Origin: SIG440 sp045645805
GTDB taxonomy: Bacteria > Bacillota > Clostridia > Monoglobales > Monoglobaceae
Length of the DNA stretch: 25,801 nt
Reading direction: 5' to 3'
NCBI GenBank assembly: GCA_045645805.1
Contig: JAZRJL010000011.1
Coordinates: 1-25,801, forward strand
In this document: piece after piece, positions 7,842 to 14,969 of the stretch
Layout of the letters: each line of letters begins with the position of its first letter
Position numbering within the stretch: the stretch's first letter is position 1
Program-made: the position numbers and the translations under genes
Notes under the pieces: model-generated
Told to the model about the DNA's origin: nothing
Databases searched by the model: none
What the model saw: only the letters and a program-made list of their open reading frames with translations

Positions 7842-8642
7842 ATGGTCAGACTTTCGAAAATAATTGAAGAGCTTGAAATGCTTGCGCCACCGCAGATGAA
7901 ATGCAGTTGGGATAATGTGGGTTTGCTTGTGGGCGATGAAAGTAAAAGGATTGAACGGGTTTTTGTCTGCCTTGATATTACAAGTGAAAACGTAAAGGCG
8001 GCGGTTGAATTTGGTGCGGATTTGATAATATCTCACCACCCCCTTATTTTTGAACCGCTCAGGAGTATCACCGAAAATGACATAACGGGCAGCATTGTAC
8101 GGACACTTATTAAAAATGATATTTCTGCATTTTCTATGCATACCAACTTTGATATTGCCGACGGTGGTATGAACGACCTTCTTGCACAGCGGCTTGGTCT
8201 TGAAAACGTACGAAAGTTTACGGTTGACGAATGTATCGGCGAAAACGGTGAGGAATTTGAGGGAATCGGCAGAGTGGGTTCATTGGAACAACCAATGACG
8301 CTTGCTCAGTTTATTGAGCATACAAAAAACGTTCTTGGCTGCAAGGCACTTAAGTTTACGGGAAATCCGGATGAGCTTGTGCAGACGGTTGCACTGTGTT
8401 CGGGCAGCGGCGGGTCGGAACTTTATGCGGCGTATCATTCGGGAGCGGATGTGTATGTGACAGGTGATTTAAAGCATGACCATGGCAGAGTGGCCCGAGA
8501 AATCGGTCTTAATATGATTGATGCAGGACATTTTGAAACCGAAAATATAATCTGTGAATTTTTAGCGGAATTTTTCCACCACCGCTTCCCTGAAACGGAG
8601 GTTGAAATTTCCCGTGGGGTGCCGTATTTTACGGCGATATAA
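7842..8642 (+). CDS. Nif3-like dinuclear metal centre protein (YqfO-type)
   Basis: NIF3/DUF34 family protein of 266 residues. Metal-ligand motifs are visible: SHHPLIFEPL near residue 65, MHTNFDIADGG near 100, and the C-terminal DAGHFETE near 230. It is the short form: the PII-like domain inserted in the longer Bacillus YqfO (about 370 residues) is absent. The family is widespread but its cellular role is unsettled; some members were reported as GTP cyclohydrolase 1 type 2, and I do not assert that here. The ribosome site AAGGGGG lies about 8 bases before the ATG. It is transcribed with trmK and ends before a strong terminator. Confidence 0.9.
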   Translation: MVRLSKIIEELEMLAPPQMKCSWDNVGLLVGDESKRIERVFVCLDITSENVKAAVEFGADLIISHHPLIFEPLRSITENDITGSIVRTLIKNDISAFSMHTNFDIADGGMNDLLAQRLGLENVRKFTVDECIGENGEEFEGIGRVGSLEQPMTLAQFIEHTKNVLGCKALKFTGNPDELVQTVALCSGSGGSELYAAYHSGADVYVTGDLKHDHGRVAREIGLNMIDAGHFETENIICEFLAEFFHHRFPETEVEISRGVPYFTAI

Positions 8643-8659
8643 TATTGAGGATACAAATC

Positions 8660-8706
8660 AGGATTGTTGCATTAAACAAAATTGTTAATGTAACAGTCCT
8701 TTTTTT
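8660..8706 (+). terminator. Strong rho-independent terminator after the Nif3-like gene
   Basis: A 16-bp stem with two G-T pairs, from AGGATTGTTGCATTAA (8660-8675) to TTAATGTAACAGTCCT (8685-8700), encloses a 9-base loop and is followed by a run of T. It separates trmK/Nif3 from the dnaN unit. Confidence 0.9.
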
Positions 8707-8724
8707 GAAAAGATAAAAAAATCC

Positions 8725-8753
8725 TTGCAAATTATTAAAATTTATGTTACAAT
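8725..8753 (+). promoter_or_regulatory. Extended -10 promoter of the dnaN operon
   Basis: TTGCAA at 8725-8730, a 17-base spacer and TACAAT at 8748-8753, with TG one base before the -10 box (extended -10). Transcription would start near 8760, leaving an AT-rich leader of about 105 bases before dnaN. That leader contains AATTTTT/AAAAATT and other AT-only inverted repeats. Confidence 0.75.
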
Positions 8754-8864
8754 AGTAAGGGTATATATGAAATTTTAAAAAACCTCTAAAAAAGGCAATT
8801 TTTTAGCTAAAAATTAAATTTTCGATTTTTTGATGAATTTTTAAGGTGCGAAAGGAAGTTTAAA

Positions 8865-9971
8865 ATGAAGGTTCTTTGTAACAAAAATATATTGAACGAT
8901 GCAATAACCGCAGTTTCAAAGGCGGTATCAACACACTCGAATCTGCCAATACTTGAGGGTATCTATATTTATGCCGCTGAAGACGGTAAGGTTACCCTTG
9001 TTTCAAACGATATGGAAATGGGTATCGAGGCAAAAATCGATGCCGAGGTTACACGGGGCGGAAGATGTGTTTTAAATGCCAAAATACTTGGCAGCATTGT
9101 TAAAAACCTTCCTCTTGAGGATGTTTTTCTTGAACTTGATGAAAAAAACATCTGCACAATCAAAAGCGGAAATTCAAAGTTTGAAATTACAGGCATGAAT
9201 GCCCTTGACTTTCCTGAACTTCCGGCTGTGAACCCTGATTATTCAATCAGCATCCCCAAAAAGACCTTGAGGGAAATGATTGCAAAGACAATTTTCTGTG
9301 CGTCAATGAGCGACAACAGACCTGTTCTTAAGGGTTCGCTTCTTGATATTTCAGGAACTTCAGTGAAAATGGTTGCAACAGACGGTTTCCGTCTTGCTGT
9401 GCGCACCTATCATCTTGAAAAAGATTTTGGCGAAAGAAAGGTTGTTATCCCGTCAAAGACCCTTGCAGAGATAAACAAGATACTTAAAGACGACGATGAC
9501 GAGGTTATGATAAACTGCACCTCAAAAAATGCTGTGTTTATTTTTGATAATTACAAGGTTGTTACCCGTCTTATTGAGGGTGAATACATCAACTATAACA
9601 GTGCAATTTACGACCAGGGCGAAATTGAGATTGAATGTCCTCTTTACGAGCTTTATGATTCTGTTTACCGTGCGTCCTTGATTATAACCGAAAACTCAAA
9701 CGATGCACCCGTAAAGTTTAAGATTGAAGATGACAATATAAATATTTCCTGTGAGACAATTGTGGGTAAGGTTGATGATAATATCTCGGTTGCGACAGGT
9801 GACGCAAGTCTTGAAATCGGCTTTTTCAACGGCTTTCTTATTGGTGTTCTTCGTGCCTGCGATGATGAAACCGTGAAGATTAAGTTTAAAAAGAACATCA
9901 ATCCTATGATTATCACACCTGTTGATGGTGACGATTACGTTTACCTTCTTCTTCCCAGACGCCTTAAATAA
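8865..9971 (+). CDS. dnaN: DNA polymerase III beta subunit (sliding clamp)
   Basis: Ring-forming processivity clamp of the replicative polymerase. The 368-residue length is normal. The protein shows three consecutive clamp-type domains, with the typical SNLPILEGI near residue 25, NRPVLKG and VATDGFRLA in the second domain, and the C-terminal DYVYLLLPRRLK, matching the end of the family's peptide-binding pocket. AAAGGA lies 8 bases before the ATG. The stop overlaps the recF start by one base (TAATG). dnaA is not upstream and no S4-domain gene separates dnaN from recF, which is unlike the common Firmicute origin cluster. Confidence 0.97.
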   Translation: MKVLCNKNILNDAITAVSKAVSTHSNLPILEGIYIYAAEDGKVTLVSNDMEMGIEAKIDAEVTRGGRCVLNAKILGSIVKNLPLEDVFLELDEKNICTIKSGNSKFEITGMNALDFPELPAVNPDYSISIPKKTLREMIAKTIFCASMSDNRPVLKGSLLDISGTSVKMVATDGFRLAVRTYHLEKDFGERKVVIPSKTLAEINKILKDDDDEVMINCTSKNAVFIFDNYKVVTRLIEGEYINYNSAIYDQGEIEIECPLYELYDSVYRASLIITENSNDAPVKFKIEDDNINISCETIVGKVDDNISVATGDASLEIGFFNGFLIGVLRACDDETVKIKFKKNINPMIITPVDGDDYVYLLLPRRLK

Positions 9972-11077
9972 TGATTATAAAGGGTTTAAAGCTTCGCAAT
10001 TTCAGAAATTACGAGGAACAGAAATTTGAATTTAACGAAAAGGTAAATATAATTTACGGCAACAATGCCCAGGGCAAAACCAATATACTAGAGGCTATAT
10101 ATTTGTTCTCGTTAGGCAAGTCTAACCGTGCCGCAAAGGATACCGATATGATTAGGTTTGGCGAGACCTTTGCCGAGGCGGAGATTGAATTTTCTTCACA
10201 CAGTCGCAATGTTTCGGGCAGGGTTGTTCTTGAAAATGCAAAGCGGAAAAAGATTTTCTTAAATGACATTCCCGTCCGTAAAAATTCCGAGCTGGTGGGA
10301 AATCTGAACGTTGTGTTTTTCGGGCCTGAATATTTAAGTTTAATCCGCGAGGGTCCAAAAAAACGCCGCAAGAATATTGACATTATGATTTGTCAGCTTA
10401 AGCCTGCGTATCTTAACGCAATTTCGGAATACAAGCGGCTTAACGAGCAAAAGGGAAGTCTGCTTAAAAGTGACCGAATTGACAACCTTTTGCTTTCGGT
10501 CATTGATGAGAAAATCCTTGAGCTTTCGGTGTTTATATCAAAATACAGATTTGAGTATATAAAAAAGATTGAGACTCTGGCAAAAAAAATACAGCTCGAT
10601 ATTTCAGGTGGCAAGGAAGAGCTTTCAATGAGGTATATTTCCTGCGGAATTGAGGTCAGTTCAGAAAATGTCGAAAACTTGTCCCAATTGTACGCTCAAA
10701 GAATGGTAGAATTAAGAAGCAGAGAGCTTAAATACCGTGAAAGTGTATTTGGCCCGCACCGTGACGACATTGAGTTTTATATAAACGGCAAGGATTTAAA
10801 GCTGTTTGGCTCACAGGGACAGCAAAAGACGGCAATTTTGGTGCAAAAGATTGCCGAGGTACAGCTGTTTTTTGAGGAAACGGGTGAATATCCCGTTCTT
10901 CTGCTTGATGATATAATGAGCGAGCTTGACACCACAAGACAGGATTTTGTTCTTAACAAAATCAAGGATATGCAGATTTTTATAACCTGCACCGACAGCG
11001 AGAAGTTTAAAAGCCTTGAAAAAGGTATGTTTTTAAGAATAGACAAAGGGGAAATGATTGAGTGTACCTCCATTTAG
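9971..11077 (+). CDS. recF: DNA replication and repair protein RecF
   Basis: SMC-like ATPase that helps load RecA at single-strand gaps. The 368-residue protein has Walker A GNNAQGKT at 30-37 (Lys36), the ABC-type signature FGSQGQQKTAIL near 280, Walker B VLLLDDIMSELD near 310, and the family motif GPHRDDIEF near 260. The coil-forming arm lies between. Translation is coupled to dnaN by the one-base overlap, and its end overlaps the start of remB by 16 bases. Confidence 0.96.
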   Translation: MIIKGLKLRNFRNYEEQKFEFNEKVNIIYGNNAQGKTNILEAIYLFSLGKSNRAAKDTDMIRFGETFAEAEIEFSSHSRNVSGRVVLENAKRKKIFLNDIPVRKNSELVGNLNVVFFGPEYLSLIREGPKKRRKNIDIMICQLKPAYLNAISEYKRLNEQKGSLLKSDRIDNLLLSVIDEKILELSVFISKYRFEYIKKIETLAKKIQLDISGGKEELSMRYISCGIEVSSENVENLSQLYAQRMVELRSRELKYRESVFGPHRDDIEFYINGKDLKLFGSQGQQKTAILVQKIAEVQLFFEETGEYPVLLLDDIMSELDTTRQDFVLNKIKDMQIFITCTDSEKFKSLEKGMFLRIDKGEMIECTSI

Positions 11078-11322
11078 GCCGTGACACGGTCGTAAACACA
11101 AAGGATATAATATCGGTTCTGGACCTTGAAAGTACCTCGGTCTCAAAAATTTCAAAGGAGTTTTTGAAGATTGTTGAGGAGGAAGGGTTTGTAAGAAACG
11201 TGTCCGACGAAATTCCAAGGTCGGTTGTAATATGCGAGGAAATGGGTCAGTCGGTGGTGTACATCACCAACATTTCCACCAAAGCCCTTGCAGGGCGAAT
11301 TAAAAAAAGGGAAAATTTTTAG
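11062..11322 (+). CDS. remB: RemB/YaaB-type DUF370 protein
   Basis: Small DUF370 protein of 86 residues, from the family that includes the biofilm regulators RemA and YaaB/RemB. It starts YLHLGRDTVVNTKDIISVLD and has ITNISTKALAGRIKK near the end, both family-typical. The GTG start lies inside the end of recF, with a purine-rich AAAGGGG 10 bases upstream. Its place between recF and gyrB is the same as yaaB in Bacillus, which supports this assignment over RemA itself. Its direct target in this organism is not visible in the sequence. Confidence 0.9.
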   Translation: MYLHLGRDTVVNTKDIISVLDLESTSVSKISKEFLKIVEEEGFVRNVSDEIPRSVVICEEMGQSVVYITNISTKALAGRIKKRENF

Positions 11323-11373
11323 ATTTACTTTTCAGATAAAGTTTTTCATTTTCAGAAAGGTCAGGTAAACACT

Positions 11374-13305
11374 ATGGCAGAAAACAATTTAAATGTTCCG
11401 GTTGAAACCACATATGACGAGAGTCAGATTCAAGTTCTTGAAGGACTTGAGGCGGTAAGAAAGAGACCGGGTATGTATATCGGCTCTACAACCTCAAGGG
11501 GTCTTCATCATCTTGTTTACGAGATTGTGGACAACTCCATTGACGAGGCTTTGGCAGGATACTGCAAGGAGATTGTTGTTACTATAAAAGAGGACAATTC
11601 CATTACTGTACGTGATGACGGACGTGGTATCCCTGTTGGTATTCAGGCACAGACAGGTCTGCCTGCGGTTGAAGTTGTGTTTACCGTTCTTCATGCCGGC
11701 GGTAAGTTTGGTGGCGGCGGATACAAGGTATCCGGCGGTCTTCACGGCGTTGGTGCGTCGGTTGTAAATGCTCTTTCTGAATATCTTGAGGTTGAAATAT
11801 CTGATGGTGAGAACATTCATTATCAAAAGTATATTCGTGGCGAAAAACAGGAGAATCTGAAGGTGATCGGCAAGACCGACAAAACAGGTACTTTTGTTCA
11901 CTTCAAGCCTGACGCTGAGATTTTTGAAGATCTTGTATATGATTTTTCTGTTTTGCATAAAAGGCTTCGTGAACAAGCATTTCTCAATGCAGGCGTAAAG
12001 ATAATTTTAAAGGACGAAAGACCTGACGACAAGGGTGAACTCCGTGAAGAGGTTCTTCATTACGAGGGCGGTATCCGTGAGTTTGTTCAGTATCTCAATC
12101 GTCACAAAACACCTATCCACGAGAATGTAATTTATGTAAATTCAATCCGTGAAAATTCCGAAGCCGAGGTTGCAATGCAGTACAACGACGGCTATACCGA
12201 GGATATACAAAGTTTTGCAAACAATATCAGCACCACCGAGGGCGGAACGCACGAAACCGGCTTTAAGGCGGCACTTACCAAGGTTATCAATGATTATGCA
12301 CGAAAGTACAAGATGATTAAGGAAAATGACGAGAACCTTAAGGGCGAGGACGTACGTGAGGGTCTTTCGTGTATCATATCGGTAAAGGTTACCGAGGCTC
12401 AGTTTGAGGGTCAGACAAAGACCAAGCTTGGCAACAGCGAGATGCGTACCATTGTTGAAAAGATGCTCAACGAAAAGCTGAGCGAGTTTATGGAAGAAAA
12501 CCCCGCAGTTGCAAAAATAATTGTTGAAAAGGCACTTACAGCATCACGTGCAAGAGAGGCTGCAAAGCGTGCAAGAGAAAATACAAGAAGAAAATCGGCA
12601 CTTGAAAGCAGCACCCTGCCGGGTAAGCTTGCTGACTGTTCAATGAAGGACACCGAGTTCACTGAAATTTATATTGTCGAGGGTGATTCAGCGGGCGGTA
12701 GTGCAAAGCAGGGGCGTGACAGACGTTTTCAGGCAATTCTGCCTCTTTGGGGAAAGATGCTCAATGTTGAAAAATCTCAGATTGACAAGGTATTCAACAA
12801 CGAAAAGCTTCTTCCCGTAATCACCGCAATCGGTGCAGGCATAGGTAGCGATTTTGATGTTTCAAAAATCCGTTACGGCAAGGTTGTAATTATGGCCGAT
12901 GCCGACGTTGACGGCGCCCATATCCGTACACTGCTTCTGACATTCTTCTTCAGATATATGCAGCCACTTATAGAGCATGGTCATGTTTACATTGCCCAGC
13001 CGCCTCTTTACAAGGTTTACAAGGGCAAAAAGGTTATTTATGCTTATACCGATGATGATTTAAAAGCGGCTCTCGAGGAAATCCCGGATGCATCAATCCA
13101 AAGATACAAGGGTCTTGGTGAAATGAACCCCGAACAGCTGTGGGAAACCACAATGGACCCCGAAAAACGTATAATGCTGCGTGTTGACCTTGAAGATGCA
13201 CGCCGTGCCGATGAGACCTTTACAATTCTTATGGGTGACAAGGTTGAGCCAAGACGTGATTTTATTGAAGAGTATTCCAAAACCGTGATTAATTTGGATA
13301 TTTAA
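11374..13305 (+). CDS. gyrB: DNA gyrase subunit B
   Basis: ATPase subunit of gyrase, which introduces negative supercoils. The 643-residue protein has a GHKL ATPase domain (general base Glu50 in EIVDNSIDEA, glycine-rich lid GGGGYKVSGGLHGVGAS near 110), a transducer domain, and a TOPRIM domain with Glu436 in VEGDSAGG and Asp509/Asp511/Asp513 in MADADVDGAH. The C-terminus ends in RRDFIEEYSKTVINLDI as in GyrB. The cluster context also favours GyrB over ParE. gyrA does not follow; thyA comes 11 bases after the stop. Confidence 0.96.
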   Translation: MAENNLNVPVETTYDESQIQVLEGLEAVRKRPGMYIGSTTSRGLHHLVYEIVDNSIDEALAGYCKEIVVTIKEDNSITVRDDGRGIPVGIQAQTGLPAVEVVFTVLHAGGKFGGGGYKVSGGLHGVGASVVNALSEYLEVEISDGENIHYQKYIRGEKQENLKVIGKTDKTGTFVHFKPDAEIFEDLVYDFSVLHKRLREQAFLNAGVKIILKDERPDDKGELREEVLHYEGGIREFVQYLNRHKTPIHENVIYVNSIRENSEAEVAMQYNDGYTEDIQSFANNISTTEGGTHETGFKAALTKVINDYARKYKMIKENDENLKGEDVREGLSCIISVKVTEAQFEGQTKTKLGNSEMRTIVEKMLNEKLSEFMEENPAVAKIIVEKALTASRAREAAKRARENTRRKSALESSTLPGKLADCSMKDTEFTEIYIVEGDSAGGSAKQGRDRRFQAILPLWGKMLNVEKSQIDKVFNNEKLLPVITAIGAGIGSDFDVSKIRYGKVVIMADADVDGAHIRTLLLTFFFRYMQPLIEHGHVYIAQPPLYKVYKGKKVIYAYTDDDLKAALEEIPDASIQRYKGLGEMNPEQLWETTMDPEKRIMLRVDLEDARRADETFTILMGDKVEPRRDFIEEYSKTVINLDI

Positions 13306-13316
13306 CAGGTGATTTT

Positions 13317-14147
13317 ATGAGTAAAGCAGACAAGATATTTATTGATATGTGCCGTGATATAATTGAAAACGGCTGGGCTGATACCAAGTGTGACGTTCGC
13401 CCCAAATGGGAAGACGGAACGCCTGCCCACACAATTAAGAAGTTTGGTGTGGTAAATCGTTATGATTTGTCACAGGAGTTTCCTATGCTGACACTTCGTC
13501 CCACCTACCTTAAAAGTGCCATTGATGAAATTCTTTGGATTTGACAAAAAAAGTCCAACAACATCAGGGACTTAAATAGCCATATATGATAGAGCTGGGC
13601 TGACGGAAACGGATCAATCGGCAAGGCTTACGGATATCAGATGCAGGTAAAGCACCGTTATCCCGAGGGCGAATTTGACCAGGTTGACAGAGTCTTGTTT
13701 GACCTTAAAAACAACCCTTACAGCAGACGCATTATGACAAATATCTATGTTCACAGCGACCTTTCAGAAATGAATCTTTATCCCTGTGCGTACAGTATGA
13801 CCTTTAACGTATCGGGCAATCGCCTTAATGCAGTTTTAAATCAGCGGTCACAGGACGTCCTTGCGGCAAACAACTGGAATGTTGTTCAGTACAGTGCGCT
13901 TCTTTTAATGTTTGCTCAGGTAAGCGGTTTAGATGCGGGCGAGCTTGTGCACGTAATTGCAGATGCACATATCTACGACAGACACGTTCCCGTTGTAAAG
14001 GAGCTTATCGAAAGGCCTCAGTTTGATGCACCAAAGCTGATTATCAATAAGGATATAAAGAACTTTTACGATTTCACCGTTGATGACTTTGTTCTTGAAA
14101 ACTATCAGGCAAATGAACAGATAAAAAATATACCAATAGCAGTGTAG
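13317..14147 (+). pseudogene. thyA: Thymidylate synthase frame broken by three in-frame stops
   Basis: Read through, this is a full-length thymidylate synthase frame of about 276 residues, which would make dTMP from dUMP with methylenetetrahydrofolate. Residues 1-75 (to DEILWI) and the part from about residue 93 onward (SWADGNGSIGKAYGYQ) are well conserved, including the catalytic region NLYPCAYSMTF and the motifs NQRSQD and ADAHIYDRH. Between them the same frame holds TGA at 13542, TGA at 13587 and TAG at 13590; the intervening residues QKKSNNIRDLNSHI are still family-like. From my knowledge of the family, the two TGA fall where Trp (TGG) is expected (ILWIW, SHIWD), and the TAG where Asp is usual. 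No frameshift is needed. The rest is undecayed, so the lesion is recent, an assembly error, or something less ordinary. Both halves have open frames: 13317-13544 and, from ATG 13641, to 14147. Confidence 0.85.
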
Positions 14148-14173
14148 TATTAAGAGCGGAAATCAAAGCCTCT

Positions 14174-14294
14174 GGCACAAAATTATACTTGTTATTTTTC
14201 CGCCAAGCCCATCAAAAATACTCGCAAAAACACAAAGTATTTGCTGTGTTTTTTGAAGAACCTAACAAAAAAATTACTTCGTATAATTTGCACC
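14174..14294. repeat. Imperfect long inverted repeat with central hairpin
   Basis: GGCACAAAATTATAC at 14174-14188 is imperfectly mirrored by GTATAATTTGCACC at 14281-14294. The similarity continues inward (TTGTTATTTTT against AAAAAATTACTTC). At the centre AAAACACA and TGTGTTTT (about 14226-14253) form a hairpin with T-rich 3' side that could end thyA transcription. The 120-base bracketed layout resembles a miniature mobile repeat; it may simply be a terminator in a long hairpin. No gene is present in the 14148-14368 gap. Confidence 0.5.
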
Positions 14295-14338
14295 TTAGTC
14301 TTTAATATCCACTCTTGAAGCTCTTGAAAGACCTAAGG
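14293..14338 (+). promoter_or_regulatory. Hairpin in the folA leader
   Basis: CCTTAGTCTTT at 14293-14303 pairs with AAAGA, a bulged C, and CTAAGG at 14327-14338, giving an 11-bp stem. It ends about 16 bases before the folA ribosome site. The loop carries a near-repeat, CTCTTGAAGCTCTTGAAA. I do not recognise it as a known folate riboswitch. Confidence 0.45.
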
Positions 14339-14368
14339 AAACAAAATTATTTAAAAGGAACAACACAT

Positions 14369-14860
14369 ATGAATATTATAGCAGCAGCAGACAAAAACTG
14401 GGGAATTGGCAAGGACAACAGCCTTCTTGACCACATCTCCGAGGATATGAAATTTTTCAGGGAGACTACATCGGGCAAGGCGGTCATTATGGGAAAGAAC
14501 ACTTTTTTATCATTTCCTGGACCAAAGGCACTTCCCAATCGTCTGAACATTGTTTTGACCCACGACAAAAGCTTTGATTATCCCGATATTACAGTCTGTG
14601 ATAGTTTGGGTGATGCAATTGAGCTTGCCCGCAGGCAGTATAATGATGAGGATATTTTTGTTATAGGCGGGGCAGCGGTGTATGCTGAGGCTGAACCTTT
14701 TTGTGATGTGGCTTATATTACAAAAATTGATAATGAGTACGATGCAGACCGATTTTTGGTTGACTTTGACAATCTTCCACAGTGGCGGATTGCAAACGAG
14801 GAAATGATAAAGACGCAAAAGGGAATTTACATTACTTTTGTTAAATATGTTAGAAATTAA
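14369..14860 (+). CDS. folA: Dihydrofolate reductase
   Basis: Reduces dihydrofolate to tetrahydrofolate with NADPH. The 163-residue protein has the normal length. It shows the N-terminal IIAAADKNWGIGKDN, the active-site acid Asp26 in ISEDMKFF, the cofactor-binding VIMGKNTFLSF, and IFVIGGAAVYAEA near 112. The ATG at 14369 has AAGGA 9 bases upstream; the longer in-frame reading from 14315 runs through the leader hairpin and lacks a ribosome site. It follows the thyA frame by 221 bases. The pairing makes sense because thymidylate synthase is the main producer of dihydrofolate. Confidence 0.95.
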   Translation: MNIIAAADKNWGIGKDNSLLDHISEDMKFFRETTSGKAVIMGKNTFLSFPGPKALPNRLNIVLTHDKSFDYPDITVCDSLGDAIELARRQYNDEDIFVIGGAAVYAEAEPFCDVAYITKIDNEYDADRFLVDFDNLPQWRIANEEMIKTQKGIYITFVKYVRN

Positions 14861-14862
14861 AT

Positions 14863-14919
14863 AAAGGAGGGCTTGAAAAAATGTTTGTGCCGGAATGCCG
14901 AAAACGGCGTTTCCTGTGA
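14863..14919 (+). promoter_or_regulatory. Strong ribosome site with a 12-codon leader ORF before the ABC gene
   Basis: AAAGGAGG at 14863-14870 is the strongest ribosome site nearby and is 10 bases before an ATG at 14881. That ATG opens only MFVPECRKRRFL and a stop at 14917-14919. A small hairpin (GCCG aaaa CGGC, 14897-14908, extended by weak pairs) lies within it. The ABC gene starts later with its own site. It may be a leader peptide or a relic of a deleted gene. Confidence 0.35.
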
Positions 14920-14969
14920 CTTTAAATGCAGACAATAACTTTCGGGCCTTTTTTTGTGAGGTACAACAA

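Noticed and set aside
8643..8864. Replication origin upstream of dnaN
   Set aside because: The region is AT-rich, but I found no DnaA boxes (TTATCCACA-like) and dnaA is absent. The region is explained by a terminator, a promoter and a leader.
13317..14147. Genome-wide use of TGA as tryptophan to explain thyA
   Set aside because: mrnC, smpB and the sigma factor gene end at TGA at the expected family length, and all other genes use TGG for Trp. A global code change does not fit, and it would not explain the TAG.
14895..14969. N-terminal extension of the ABC ATPase from ATG 14895
   Set aside because: There is no ribosome site before it, the residues do not look like the family, and a good site precedes ATG 14970.
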